DNA of 64,000 bases from positions 186,001 to 250,000 of the forward strand of contig NZ_SRUU01000006.1 in assembly GCF_004791585.1 (NCBI RefSeq), in the 5' to 3' direction. A program made the translations under genes and the position numbers. The notes under the pieces were generated by a model. That model did no database searches and was not told the origin of the DNA. It saw only the letters and a program-made list of their open reading frames with translations. Below, in pieces: positions 8,117-17,208 of the stretch. Origin of the DNA: Mesorhizobium sp. M1C.F.Ca.ET.210.01.1.1 (lineage in GTDB: Bacteria; Pseudomonadota; Alphaproteobacteria; Rhizobiales; Rhizobiaceae). Position 1 is the first letter of the stretch. Every line of letters begins with the position of its first letter.

Positions 8117-10131
8117 TCTCGACCATTGCCCTTTTGCTATGCGGTCCTGCGGCATTCCTGGCAACAGCCATACTGGCCGGAACCGTCGGCCGGCGCGCCT
8201 CGGCGACGCGCCTTGTCTATGGCGCGGCGCTCGCCATTTCGATCGCCCTGCTCGTAATCGTCGCAGGGCATCTCGCGGGCAGTCCAGGCGCGGTATCCAC
8301 CATCACCTTGCCGCTGGGGCTGCCGTGGACCGGCGCCCGATTCCGCCTCGACAGCCTGTCGGCGTTCTTTCTCGTCGTCGTCAACCTGGGCGGCACCGTC
8401 ACCAGCCTCTATGCCCTCGGCTACGGGCGGCACGAACTCCAGCCGCATCGCGTGCTGCCGTTCTATCCGGCCTTCCTCGCCGGCATGAACCTCGTCGTGC
8501 TGGCCGACGACGCCTTCAGCTTCCTGTTGTCCTGGGAATTCATGTCGCTCGCTTCCTGGGCGCTGGTCATGGCGCATCACCGCGACGAGGCGAACAGGCG
8601 GGCCGGCTACATCTATCTGGTGATGGCAAGCTTCGGCACGCTGGCGCTGCTGCTTGCCTTCGGCCTGCTGGCCGGACCAGCGGGAAACTATGCGTTCGAC
8701 GCGATGCGGGCGGCAGAGCCAGGCCCGCTCGCCGCCGGCGCGGTGCTTGCCCTCATGCTGCTCGGCGCCGGCTCCAAGGCCGGCCTCGTGCCGCTGCACG
8801 CCTGGCTGCCGCTTGCCCATCCGGCGGCGCCAAGCCACGTCTCGGCGCTGATGAGCGGCATCATGACGAAGGTCGCCATCTATGGCTTCATCCGCGTCGT
8901 GTTCGACCTGCTAGGCGCGCCGGCTTGGTGGTCGGGCGTCGTCGTCCTTCTTATAGGCGGCCTGACGGCGGTCCTCGGCATCCTCCACGCGCTGATGGAA
9001 AAAGACCTCAAGCGGCTGCTTGCTTACTCGACCATCGAGAACATCGGCGTCGTCTTTGTCAGCCTGGGCCTGGCGCTTGCCTTCAAGGCGAACGCCATGC
9101 CGTCGGCCGCGGCGCTGGCCTTCACCGCCGCGCTCTTCCACGTGCTGAACCATTCCTTCTTCAAGAGCCTGCTGTTTTTCGGCGCCGGCGCCGTGCTGAC
9201 GGCGACCGGCGAACGCGACATGGAGAGGCTGGGCGGCCTCATCCATCGCATGCCGTTGACCAGCTTCGTTTTCCTCGTCGGCTGCGTCTCGATCTCGGCG
9301 CTGCCGCCCTTCAACGGCTTCGCCTCCGAATGGCTGGCCTTCCAGGCCATATTGCAGAGCCCCGACCTGCCGCAATGGGGGCTGAAGGTGATCGTGCCTG
9401 CCGTCGGCGGCATGCTGGCGCTGGCGGCGGCGCTTGCCGCGGCGTGCTTCGTCAAGGCATTCGGCATCACCTTCCTCGGCCGGGCGCGATCGACGGTGGT
9501 GGAAGAGGCGCATGAGGTCGACCGCTGGTCGCTCGCGGCGATGGCCGTGCTTGCCGTCTTGTGCCTGCTCGCCGGGATTCTGCCGGGCTTCGTCATCGAC
9601 AGCCTGTCGCCGGTGACGCTTACGCTCATCGGCGACCGGATGCCGGTGCAGACAGCCGATCCCTGGCTGTCGATCGTGCCGATCGCCGAGAGCCGCAGCT
9701 CCTACAACGGCCTCTTGGTGTTCGTCTTCATCACCATCTCGGCATCGCTCGCGGCCTTCGTCATCCACCGCTTCGCCTCGCATGCGCTGCGCCGCGGCCC
9801 GGCATGGGGATGCGGCTTCGCGGACGCCGCGCCCGCCGCGCAATACACGGCCGTCAGCTTCGCGCAACCAATCCGCCGAGTCTTCGGCAGCTTCGCCTTC
9901 CGCGCTCGGGAAACGGTGGAAATGCCGGCGCCGGGCGCGCTGGAACCGGCGCGCCTCAAGCTGGACATGCACGACGTGGCCTGGGAGACGTTCTACCAGC
10001 CGATCTCCGGGGCGATCGACTATGCCACCGAACGGCTGAACCACCTGCAATTCCTGACCATCCGCCGCTATCTGACGCTGGTCTTCCTCTATCTCGTCAT
10101 CCTGCTTCTGGTGCTTGCGCTATGGCCGTGA
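8113..10131 (+). CDS. hyfB: Hydrogenase-4-like membrane subunit B (NuoL/antiporter-like)
   Basis: 672 residues with about 15 hydrophobic segments, homologous to the Mrp/NuoL/HyfB proton-translocating subunits. Antiporter hallmarks are visible: the conserved Glu in SWEFMSLASWALV (about residue 140), LLGAGSKAGLVPLHAWLPLAHP with its Lys in the discontinuous helix (about 218-237), and KDLKRLLAYSTIENIG (about 297-312). The extended C-terminal part, with FYQPISGAIDYATERLNHLQ near the end, resembles the HyfB/HycC lateral arm. It should pump protons (or Na+) in the membrane. GTG start overlapping the regulator stop; the next gene overlaps its end by ten bases. Confidence 0.9.
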   Translation: MISTIALLLCGPAAFLATAILAGTVGRRASATRLVYGAALAISIALLVIVAGHLAGSPGAVSTITLPLGLPWTGARFRLDSLSAFFLVVVNLGGTVTSLYALGYGRHELQPHRVLPFYPAFLAGMNLVVLADDAFSFLLSWEFMSLASWALVMAHHRDEANRRAGYIYLVMASFGTLALLLAFGLLAGPAGNYAFDAMRAAEPGPLAAGAVLALMLLGAGSKAGLVPLHAWLPLAHPAAPSHVSALMSGIMTKVAIYGFIRVVFDLLGAPAWWSGVVVLLIGGLTAVLGILHALMEKDLKRLLAYSTIENIGVVFVSLGLALAFKANAMPSAAALAFTAALFHVLNHSFFKSLLFFGAGAVLTATGERDMERLGGLIHRMPLTSFVFLVGCVSISALPPFNGFASEWLAFQAILQSPDLPQWGLKVIVPAVGGMLALAAALAAACFVKAFGITFLGRARSTVVEEAHEVDRWSLAAMAVLAVLCLLAGILPGFVIDSLSPVTLTLIGDRMPVQTADPWLSIVPIAESRSSYNGLLVFVFITISASLAAFVIHRFASHALRRGPAWGCGFADAAPAAQYTAVSFAQPIRRVFGSFAFRARETVEMPAPGALEPARLKLDMHDVAWETFYQPISGAIDYATERLNHLQFLTIRRYLTLVFLYLVILLLVLALWP

Positions 10132-11078
10132 TCTTCGAGCTGGCCGTGCAGGGCGCGCAGATGCTGCTGGTGCTTTTGCTGGCGCCGCTGCTGATCGGCT
10201 TCGTGCGCAAGGTGAAGGCGAGGCTGGTCAGGCGGCAGGGACCTTCGCTGATCCAGCCCTATCGCGATCTGATCCGGCTGATGCGCAAGGAGGTGGTGCT
10301 GGCGGACAACGCATCCTGGCTGTTTCGCGTGACGCCCTACCTGATCTTCGCCGCCACCTGGGTCGCGGCGGCGCTGGTTCCGACATTCGCCGCCGGCCTC
10401 CAGTTCAGCTGGACCGCCGATCTCATCGTCATCGTCGCGCTGCTCGGCAGCGCGCGCTTCTTCCAGGCGCTGGCCGGAATGGACGTCGGCACCAGCTTCG
10501 GCGGCATCGGCGCCAGCCGCGAGGTGATGATTGCTTCGCTGGCCGAACCCGCGATGCTGCTCATCGTGTTCAGCCTGGCGCTGGTGGCCGGCGCCACGCA
10601 GCTTTCGACGGTCGCCGCCTTCATGAGCTCGTCCGAGGTCGGGCTGCGCGTGTCGCTCGGCATGTCGCTGATCGCCCTGGTGATGGTGGCGATCGCCGAG
10701 AACGCGCGCATCCCGGTCGACAACCCCGCCACGCATCTGGAGCTCACCATGGTGCATGAGGCGATGATCCTGGAATACTCCGGCCGCCATCTGGCGATGA
10801 TCGAGCTCGCAACCTTCCTCAAGCTGCTGCTCTATGTGTCGCTGATCTCCTGCGTCTTCCTGCCGTGGGGGCTGGCGAGCGTCGGGGCGGGGCCGGAAGC
10901 GCTGGCCTTCGGGGCCGCCGCCTATCTCGGCAAGCTTGCGGTCCTTGCCGTCCTGCTCGCCGTGTTCGAGACGGCGGTCGCCAAGATGCGCGTCTTCCGC
11001 GTGCCGGACTTCCTCGGCGCGGCGCTGATGCTGGCGCTGCTCGGCACCCTCCTGCTGTTCGTCTCACGGAGCCTGTGA
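10122..11078 (+). CDS. hyfC: Hydrogenase-4-like membrane subunit C (NuoH-like)
   Basis: 318 residues. This is the membrane anchor that joins the pump arm to the electron-transfer module, as NuoH/HyfC/HycD do. Visible family features are KARLVRRQGPSLIQPYRDLIRLMRKE at residues 26-51 and the cytoplasmic-loop signature ENARIPVDNPATHLELTMVHEAMILEYSG (about 196-224), which carries the conserved acidic residues near the quinone-like cavity of complex I relatives. Eight or so transmembrane segments. The ATG lies inside the end of hyfB and the stop overlaps the next ATG (ATGA), a sign of tight stoichiometric coupling. Confidence 0.9.
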   Translation: MAVIFELAVQGAQMLLVLLLAPLLIGFVRKVKARLVRRQGPSLIQPYRDLIRLMRKEVVLADNASWLFRVTPYLIFAATWVAAALVPTFAAGLQFSWTADLIVIVALLGSARFFQALAGMDVGTSFGGIGASREVMIASLAEPAMLLIVFSLALVAGATQLSTVAAFMSSSEVGLRVSLGMSLIALVMVAIAENARIPVDNPATHLELTMVHEAMILEYSGRHLAMIELATFLKLLLYVSLISCVFLPWGLASVGAGPEALAFGAAAYLGKLAVLAVLLAVFETAVAKMRVFRVPDFLGAALMLALLGTLLLFVSRSL

Positions 11079-11740
11079 TGAACGGTCTCACCTTCGACAT
11101 CGCCCATCTGCTCGCCGGCAGCCTGGTGCTGGTCTCCTTCATGATGCTCTACCAGGACCGGCTGTTCGCGCTGATCAACGTCTTTGCGCTCCATGCCGTC
11201 GTGCTTGCGCTCTCGGTGGCCTGGCAGGCCTATATCCAGGACGCGCATCATCTCTACATCACCGCTGCAATAGCGCTTGTCTTCAAGGCGATCGTCATCC
11301 CCGTCGGGCTGCATCGCATCATCCAGCGGCTCGGCATCCACCGCGATATCGAGACCGCCGTCGGCATCGGCCCGACCATGCTCGCGGGCATCGGGCTGGT
11401 GACGCTCTCCATGGTGCTGATGCTGAGGGTGACCCCCGAGGCCGATCCGCTCGCCCGCGAAGACCTCGCCTTCGCGCTGTCGATCATCTTGCTGGGGCTG
11501 CTGGTGATGGTCACGAGGCGCAACGCCGTCAGCCAGGTCGTCGGCTTCATGTCGCTGGAAAACGGGCTGGTGCTGGCCGCCACCGGCGCCAAGGGCATGC
11601 CGCTGGTGGTCGAGATCAGCGTCGCCTTCTCGATCCTGATCGCCTTCATCGTCATCGGCGTCTTCCTGTTCCGCATCCGGGAGCGGTTCGATTCGGTCGA
11701 TGTCGGCGCCCTCGACGACTATCGCGGAGAGCGCCGATGA
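11078..11740 (+). CDS. hyfE: Hydrogenase-4-like membrane subunit E (NuoK/NuoJ-like)
   Basis: 220 residues, hydrophobic throughout, with six to seven predicted transmembrane segments. The second half carries the NuoK-like region: SQVVGFMSLENGLVLAA with the conserved membrane Glu (about residue 165), and MPLVVEISVAFSILIAF with a second Glu. This matches HyfE of hydrogenase-4 and E. coli Hyf-type complexes. It overlaps its neighbours at both ends (ATGA at the start, 4 bases with hyfF), so it is part of the same co-translated block. Confidence 0.85.
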   Translation: MNGLTFDIAHLLAGSLVLVSFMMLYQDRLFALINVFALHAVVLALSVAWQAYIQDAHHLYITAAIALVFKAIVIPVGLHRIIQRLGIHRDIETAVGIGPTMLAGIGLVTLSMVLMLRVTPEADPLAREDLAFALSIILLGLLVMVTRRNAVSQVVGFMSLENGLVLAATGAKGMPLVVEISVAFSILIAFIVIGVFLFRIRERFDSVDVGALDDYRGERR

Positions 11741-13188
11741 CCGCCTTCTCCTTCGATGCCGTGGCCGCGATCCTTTTGATCCCCGCGGCCGCCGCGGCCA
11801 TTCTGGCGGCACTGCCGAACTACAAGATGACGGCAATCGTGAACGTCATCGCCAGCCTGCTCACGTTGCTCGCCGCGCTGTCGCTGTTCGTCACCGAGCG
11901 GCCGGCGCCGGGGCAATATCTCATTGTCGACGACCTCAACATCGTCTTCATCGTGCTCAACACATTCGTCGGCTTCACCACCAGCGTGTTCAGCGCATCC
12001 TATATCGCGCATGAGCTGGAGACCGGCCGTCTGACCGCGCCGAACCTGCGTTTCTACCACGCGATGTACCAGATCATGATGTTCGGCATGAACCTGGCCT
12101 TCGTGTCGAACAATATCGGCCTGATGTGGGTCGCGGTGGAGCTCGCCACGCTGACCACCGTGCTGATGGTCGGCATCTACCGCACCCATGAAGCACTGGA
12201 GGCGGCCTGGAAATATTTCATCCTCGGCAGCGTCGGCATCGCGCTCGCCTTGTTCGGCACCATCCTCGTCTACATGGCCGCGCAGCCGGTGGTCGGCGAG
12301 GGTACCAATGCCATGGTCTGGTCGGTGCTGATCGAAAAGGCGGCTCATTTCGACCCGGCCCTGCTCAGCGTCGCCTTCATCTTCCTGCTGCTCGGCTACG
12401 GAACCAAGGTGGGCCTCGCGCCGCTGCATGCCTGGCTGCCCGATGCGCATGCCGAAGGCCCGACGCCGATCTCGGCGGTACTTTCGGGCCTGCTGCTCAA
12501 CGTCGCGCTCTACGCCGTGTTGCGCTTCAAGCTCCTGCTCACTGCCAGCCCGGAGGCGATCGGCCCGGGACCGCTGATGGTCACGATGGGACTGACCTCG
12601 CTGATCTTCGCGGCCTTCATGCTCTATCGCCGCCGCGACATCAAACGCCTGTTCGCCTATTCCTCGATCGAGCATATGGGCATCATCGTCTTCGCCTTCG
12701 GCATGGGCGGCCCGCTCGCCAACTTCGCCGGCCTGCTGCACATGGTCATGCACAGCCTGACCAAGTCGGCGATCTTCTTCGCTGTCGGTCATATCGCGCA
12801 GGTCAAAGGCACGCAGAAGATCTCCGAGATCAGGGGGCTGACCGAAAGCCATCCCGGGCTTGGCTGGGCGCTGGTCATCGGCGTCGTGGCCATCGCCGGC
12901 CTGCCGCCGCTCGGCATCTTCATGAGCGAATTCCTGGTCGTCAGCTCGACCTTCGCCAGGCATCCGTGGCTGGCGATCCCGCTGGTGTTCGGGCTGCTGA
13001 TCGCCTTCGGCGCGCTGTTGCTGCGGCTGACCGGCCTCGCCTTCGGCGAACCGCGCGGCGGCACGGCGCCGGTCGAGGCGTCCTACGTGCCGATGTACTC
13101 GCACCTCGCTCTGGTGTTTGCCGCCGGCGTCTATCTGCCGGCGCCGCTGGTCGCGTGGTTCCAGCATGTCGCTGGCATCCTGGGGTGA
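11737..13188 (+). CDS. hyfF: Hydrogenase-4-like membrane subunit F (NuoN/antiporter-like)
   Basis: 483 residues, about 14 transmembrane segments. It is a second Mrp-type antiporter subunit. The key residues sit in LMWVAVELATLTTVLM (conserved Glu), LGYGTKVGLAPLHAWLPDAHAEGPTPISA (Lys and the discontinuous helix), and RRRDIKRLFAYSSIEHMGI (second Lys/helix). With hyfB this gives the complex two ion channels in addition to the hyfC/hyfE region. Complexes with HyfB, HyfF and HyfE but no HyfD, as here, are the smaller layout of the family. Confidence 0.88.
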   Translation: MTAFSFDAVAAILLIPAAAAAILAALPNYKMTAIVNVIASLLTLLAALSLFVTERPAPGQYLIVDDLNIVFIVLNTFVGFTTSVFSASYIAHELETGRLTAPNLRFYHAMYQIMMFGMNLAFVSNNIGLMWVAVELATLTTVLMVGIYRTHEALEAAWKYFILGSVGIALALFGTILVYMAAQPVVGEGTNAMVWSVLIEKAAHFDPALLSVAFIFLLLGYGTKVGLAPLHAWLPDAHAEGPTPISAVLSGLLLNVALYAVLRFKLLLTASPEAIGPGPLMVTMGLTSLIFAAFMLYRRRDIKRLFAYSSIEHMGIIVFAFGMGGPLANFAGLLHMVMHSLTKSAIFFAVGHIAQVKGTQKISEIRGLTESHPGLGWALVIGVVAIAGLPPLGIFMSEFLVVSSTFARHPWLAIPLVFGLLIAFGALLLRLTGLAFGEPRGGTAPVEASYVPMYSHLALVFAAGVYLPAPLVAWFQHVAGILG

Positions 13189-13193
13189 GCCTG

Positions 13194-14732
13194 ATGAGCA
13201 GGAAAACCATGCCCGTCCTCAGCGATCTCATCGACGCCGGCCGCCGGATCGAGCATCACGCCCCCTGGCCGCGCGCGCTGGTGAGCCCCAAGGCCTGGAG
13301 CCTTGCCGTCGAGCAGCTCGCCTATGGCCGCTGGAGCCTGGTCGGCCTTTGGGGCGAGCCGGACAGAGTGCACATGACGCTTCTTGACGAGGCGCGCGAC
13401 ATCGGCGTCATCAGCCTCGACTGCCGCGGCGGCCGCTACCCGTCGGTCGGCCAGCATCATCCGCCGGCCTTGCGGCTGGAACGCGCCGCTGCCGATCTCT
13501 TCGGGCTCGCGCCGCAGGGCCTCCCCGACACCCGCCGCTGGCTCGACCACGGCCGATGGGGCGTGAGCCACCCGCTGGCGGCGCGGCCCGGCGGGCCGGC
13601 GGCTGCGTCCTCCTACCGGTTCCTCCCGGCCGAGGGCGAGAGCCTGCACCAGATCCCGGTCGGGCCGGTGCATGCCGGCATCATCGAGCCGGGCCATTTC
13701 CGCTTCACGGCCAGCGGCGAGACGGTGGTGCGGCTGGAGGAGCGGCTGGGCTATGTGCACAAGGGCATCGAAGGCCTGATGGCCGGCGCGCCGGTCGAGC
13801 AGGCCGCCAGGCTGGCGGGCAGGACATCCGGCGACAGCACGGTCGCCTATTCGCTTGCCTTTGCCCGCGCCGTGGAAGCGGCGCTCGGCGTCACGCCGCC
13901 GCCGCGCGCAATATGGCTGCGGGCGCTGATGGCCGAGCTGGAGCGCCTGGCCAATCACCTCGGCGATATCGGCGCCATCTGCAACGACGCCGCCTTTGCG
14001 ATCATGCATGCGCATTGCGGCGTGCTGCGCGAACGCGTGTTGCGCGCCGCCGATGCGGCTTTCGGCCATCGCCTGATGCGCGACCGCATCGTGCCCGGCG
14101 GCGCGGCAAGCGATCTGAACGAGACGGGGACCGGCTCCATCCGGTCGCTTGTCGCGGAGATCAGGCAGCGCTTTCCGCATCTGGTCGAGCTCTACGACAA
14201 CACAGCATCGCTGCAGGACCGGACCGTCGCCACCGGTCGGGTCAAGGTCGAGCTCGCCAGGCAATATGCCGCCGGCGGCTATGTTGGCCGCGCCTCCGGC
14301 CGCGATTTCGATGCGCGGCGCACACCGGGCTACGCGCCCTACGACCAGCTCGCCTTCGATGTGCCGGTGCTGCAGGAGGGCGACGTCAACGCCCGCGTCT
14401 GGATCCGCGTGCGCGAGGTCGAGCAGAGCCTGTCGCTCGTCGACCAGATTCTCGGGCGGCTGCCCGCCGGCCCGATCCGCGCCGAGGTCGCCGCGGCGGA
14501 CAATGCCGCGGACGGGCCGCGCGAGGGCATGGCGCTGGCCGAGGGGTTTCGCGGCGACATCCTGGCCTGGCTGCGCCTCGGCGCGGACGGCACGATCGAG
14601 CGCTGCCACCTGCGCGATCCGTCATGGTTCCAGTGGCCGCTCCTGGAAGCGGCGATCGAAGGCAACATCGTCGCCGACTTCCCGCTCTGCAACAAATCGT
14701 TCAACTGCTCCTATTCCGGCCATGATCTCTGA
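13194..14732 (+). CDS. hyfG: Hydrogenase-4-like large subunit (NuoC-NuoD fusion-like) lacking NiFe ligands
   Basis: 512 residues. The N-terminal ~140 residues correspond to the NuoC-like part (GVISLDCRGGRYPSVGQHHPPALRLERAAADLFGL). The rest is the NuoD/hydrogenase large-subunit fold (HFRFTASGETVVRLEERLGYVHKGIE). In true NiFe enzymes an RxCGxC motif and a C-terminal DPCxxC motif hold the metals. Here the first reads R210-T-S-G-D-S215, both cysteines being Ser. The second aligns with N504-C-S-Y-S-G509, so Ser506 and Gly509 stand in place of the ligands. There is no long C-terminal extension for protease maturation. So no NiFe site can form in the usual way, and this is an Ehr-type subunit of unknown substrate. 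Confidence 0.85.
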   Translation: MSRKTMPVLSDLIDAGRRIEHHAPWPRALVSPKAWSLAVEQLAYGRWSLVGLWGEPDRVHMTLLDEARDIGVISLDCRGGRYPSVGQHHPPALRLERAAADLFGLAPQGLPDTRRWLDHGRWGVSHPLAARPGGPAAASSYRFLPAEGESLHQIPVGPVHAGIIEPGHFRFTASGETVVRLEERLGYVHKGIEGLMAGAPVEQAARLAGRTSGDSTVAYSLAFARAVEAALGVTPPPRAIWLRALMAELERLANHLGDIGAICNDAAFAIMHAHCGVLRERVLRAADAAFGHRLMRDRIVPGGAASDLNETGTGSIRSLVAEIRQRFPHLVELYDNTASLQDRTVATGRVKVELARQYAAGGYVGRASGRDFDARRTPGYAPYDQLAFDVPVLQEGDVNARVWIRVREVEQSLSLVDQILGRLPAGPIRAEVAAADNAADGPREGMALAEGFRGDILAWLRLGADGTIERCHLRDPSWFQWPLLEAAIEGNIVADFPLCNKSFNCSYSGHDL

Positions 14733-14744
14733 AGGCCTGCCGTC

Positions 14745-15284
14745 ATGCGCAAGCTCCTCTTCGAAAGCCTGATCCGCCCGCCGCTGACCGAGCGCCCGCC
14801 GCGATCGAGCGACGCGGCGGTGGACGAGCTGGCGCGGGCCCTCGACGGCATCGCCCGCAAGAGACTGGGCCGGAGCCTATCGATCCGGGCGATCGACGCC
14901 GGTTCCTGCAATGGCTGCGAGCTCGAGATGCATGCGCTCAACAACGCCTTCTACGACATCGAGCGCTTCGGCTTCCGTTTCGTCGCCTCGCCGCGCCACG
15001 CCGACGTGCTGATGGTCACCGGGCCGGTCACCAAGAACATGCGCGAGGCGCTGAAGCGGACCTGGGACGCGACCCCCAACCCGAAATGGGTGGTCGCTCT
15101 CGGCGGCTGCGCCAAGGACGGCGGCTGCTTCGCCGGCAGCTATGCCGTGGTCGGCGGCGTGTCGGAGGTGGTGCCCGTAGACCTGCATATCCCGGGCTGC
15201 CCGCCGCCGCCGATCGAAATCCTGAAGGGATTGATCGCGCTGCTCGACGGGGCGAATGGGAAGGCCGGCGCTTCCAAAGGGTGA
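14745..15284 (+). CDS. hyfI: Hydrogenase-4-like small subunit (NuoB-like, [4Fe-4S])
   Basis: 179 residues. It carries the four cysteines that bind the proximal [4Fe-4S] cluster in NuoB/hydrogenase small subunits: Cys55 and Cys58 in SCNGCE, one in GGCAKDGG (a further Cys follows as GGCF), and one in PGCPPPP. So electron transfer is retained although the large subunit has no NiFe site. The gene starts 12 bases after hyfG. No HyfA/HyfH ferredoxin-type subunit, formate dehydrogenase or hydrogenase maturation gene is found in the neighbourhood; the next gene is convergent. Confidence 0.88.
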   Translation: MRKLLFESLIRPPLTERPPRSSDAAVDELARALDGIARKRLGRSLSIRAIDAGSCNGCELEMHALNNAFYDIERFGFRFVASPRHADVLMVTGPVTKNMREALKRTWDATPNPKWVVALGGCAKDGGCFAGSYAVVGGVSEVVPVDLHIPGCPPPPIEILKGLIALLDGANGKAGASKG

Positions 15285-15304
15285 GTGGCGATCGGCCGTC
15301 CCGC

Positions 15305-16201
15305 CTACTGATCGACAACCAGCCGCAGCGCGCGTGACGCCGGCGACAGTTGCGCCTGCCTGCCCCAGTCGAAGGCGATGAAATCCTGCTCGATGCCGTC
15401 GGCGAAGATCACGCCGCCCTCATTCATGCGCGAGGTGATGAAGAGCGGGTTTTCCGTGATCTTGCCGGCGCGCAATTTTGTGGCCGTGGCAATGCTCGGA
15501 AAAGGCTCGCGCACCCAAAAACCGACCGCATGCTCTTCGCAGCCGAGCGACAGTTCCAGATGCGTCGCCTCCATGATCGAGCGCGCCCAGCCGGTCGCGC
15601 CGGTGCCGGAGGCAACGATGAGGCCGCTGGAGGAATGGTCCTCTGTCTTGCCTTCCACTTCGATCTTGTAGCGGGCCGACTGGTGGCTGCGATGGCCAAC
15701 GAAGATCTCGTTGAGCGCGAGAAGTATCTCGCCGCCGTCGAGTTCCGCCTGGACCATGGTGCGCGCTTCCATCCCGGCCTCGCCGGCGATGCTGGCGACA
15801 AGCAGCCTGGCCAGCCGGTCGACGCCGATCCGCACCAGCACACCGTCATAGAGGTCCGGCGCCGGATTGACACCCAGCACCGGCTGGCCATTGAGATATT
15901 TGGCGACGTTGGCCACCAGTCCGTCCTGCCCGACGGCGACAACGACGTCGTCGGGCGCGAACAGGAAGCGGTTGAGGTCGGCACGCGTCACCAGGGTCTG
16001 CCGCCAGTCGGCCGGCACCGCGGCGCGGGCGGTGCGGAGCACCGCGTGGAAACGTTCGTGCCGAGCCTCGACATCCTGGAGCCGCTGGCCGCGCGTCTCG
16101 AGGAAGAAACGGGCCTGACCGCACGTCGCGTGATGTGCGATCAGAAGCTCGTATTCGGTCTCGCGGGTCACGAAGACCGCGCGTGGACGGTTTGCGGCCA
16201 T
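15305..16201 (-). CDS. Divergent NAD kinase-like protein
   Basis: 298 residues of the NAD(+)/NADH kinase superfamily. The sequence order fits the family: a nucleotide loop at residues 91-94 that reads GQDG instead of the usual GGDG, a conserved Asn-Glu pair (164-165, LALNEIFVGH), and GTGATGW at 199-205 where standard NAD kinases have a TPTGS-type motif. The conserved catalytic Asp of the GGDG motif is kept. With these changes it might phosphorylate another nucleotide or sugar, or be a sensor. It lies 10 bases after the SPFH gene and is the last gene of the NrtR-SPFH-kinase operon, so a link to pyridine nucleotides is plausible but unproven. Confidence 0.75.
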   Translation of the reverse strand: MAANRPRAVFVTRETEYELLIAHHATCGQARFFLETRGQRLQDVEARHERFHAVLRTARAAVPADWRQTLVTRADLNRFLFAPDDVVVAVGQDGLVANVAKYLNGQPVLGVNPAPDLYDGVLVRIGVDRLARLLVASIAGEAGMEARTMVQAELDGGEILLALNEIFVGHRSHQSARYKIEVEGKTEDHSSSGLIVASGTGATGWARSIMEATHLELSLGCEEHAVGFWVREPFPSIATATKLRAGKITENPLFITSRMNEGGVIFADGIEQDFIAFDWGRQAQLSPASRALRLVVDQ

Positions 16202-16211
16202 GTCCGTTCCC

Positions 16212-17195
16212 TCAGCGCGCCTCGATCACCGCAGGACCCTTGCGGAACTCACCGAGCATGGTGGCAAGCAGGTCGGGCGTGACGTTGACGTGCTCGATCT
16301 TGTCGAGCTTGCCGGCGAGCTGCTGCGCTGCAAGGCCGAGCAGGATAGCGGGGGGCAGGTCGCGGTAGATGGCGATATGCTGCCGTTCTGTCTCGGCCTT
16401 CGCGCCTTCGATTGTGCGAATCCGCTCGGCCTCGGCGCCGGCTTCGATCTGCTGCGCTTCGGCCGCGCCCGTGGCGCGGTTGCGGGCGTTCTCGGCTTCC
16501 TCGGCGATAAGCAGCTTCTCGCGCCGTGCCAGTTCGGTCTTGTTCGCCAGCTCGTTCTCGGCGATCGCCCGCTCCTTCTCGACAGCCAAAGCGCGGCGCT
16601 GGAAGGTCGCCTCGTCGGCCTTCTGTTGCAAGGCCTCGAAGGTCGGCGTCTGCAATGCCCGCTCGAGCTCGCTGGTCGGCGTCAGGTTGGTGAGACGCAC
16701 GGCAACGGCGGCGACGCCGATGTCGGTCAGCGCGGGATCCGCCGCGACCACTGCCTGCAACCGCTCGCGCAGGGGCGCCGGGCCGGCGTCGAGCAGCGCC
16801 CGCACCGGCGCCTGGCCGAGATATTGCTGCACCGCCTGGTTGGCGATGCCGGCGATGCGCGCCTGGATCTTTTCGATCGGCTCGCCGCGCAACTTGCCGT
16901 TCCGGAGATCGATGCTGAAGTCGACCCGCTCGGCGAGCTGTGCGGGATCGACCACATGCCAGCCGATCGTGCCCTGCACGGCAACGGTCTGGAAATCCTG
17001 GCTGCGGCCCTTGACGAACAGTGTCATCTCGCGGTCGTCCATCGGCAGTTCGGCAATGCTGGCGGTTTCGGGCACGAACCAGAACACCAGGCCGAGGCCG
17101 CTCTCGATCGCCCGGCCGTTGCGGTAGCGAATGACGTGGCTGCTTGCCTCGCTGCGAAGCTGGGCAACGAAGCCGAAACTGCGGATGGTGGCCAT
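16212..17195 (-). CDS. SPFH/band-7 domain protein
   Basis: 327 residues. Residues about 10-200 form an SPFH (stomatin/prohibitin/flotillin) domain (VIRYRNGRAIESGLGLVFWFVPETASIAELP..., then FQTVAVQGTIGWHVVDPAQLAERVDF). A long charged helix rich in Glu/Ala follows (QRRALAVEKERAIAENELANKTELARREKLLIAEEAENARNRATGAAEAQQIEAGAEAERI), as in proteins that make ring or filament scaffolds. Unlike classical stomatins there is no N-terminal transmembrane segment. The ATG at 17195 follows GGGAGA on the complementary strand. It stands 13 bases after nrtR and 10 before the kinase-like gene. Confidence 0.85.
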   Translation of the reverse strand: MATIRSFGFVAQLRSEASSHVIRYRNGRAIESGLGLVFWFVPETASIAELPMDDREMTLFVKGRSQDFQTVAVQGTIGWHVVDPAQLAERVDFSIDLRNGKLRGEPIEKIQARIAGIANQAVQQYLGQAPVRALLDAGPAPLRERLQAVVAADPALTDIGVAAVAVRLTNLTPTSELERALQTPTFEALQQKADEATFQRRALAVEKERAIAENELANKTELARREKLLIAEEAENARNRATGAAEAQQIEAGAEAERIRTIEGAKAETERQHIAIYRDLPPAILLGLAAQQLAGKLDKIEHVNVTPDLLATMLGEFRKGPAVIEAR

Positions 17196-17208
17196 GATGG
17201 TTTCTCCC

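Noticed and set aside
8113..15284. Calling the operon an active formate hydrogenlyase or hydrogenase-4.
   Set aside because: All four NiFe cysteines are absent and no formate dehydrogenase or maturation genes are near.
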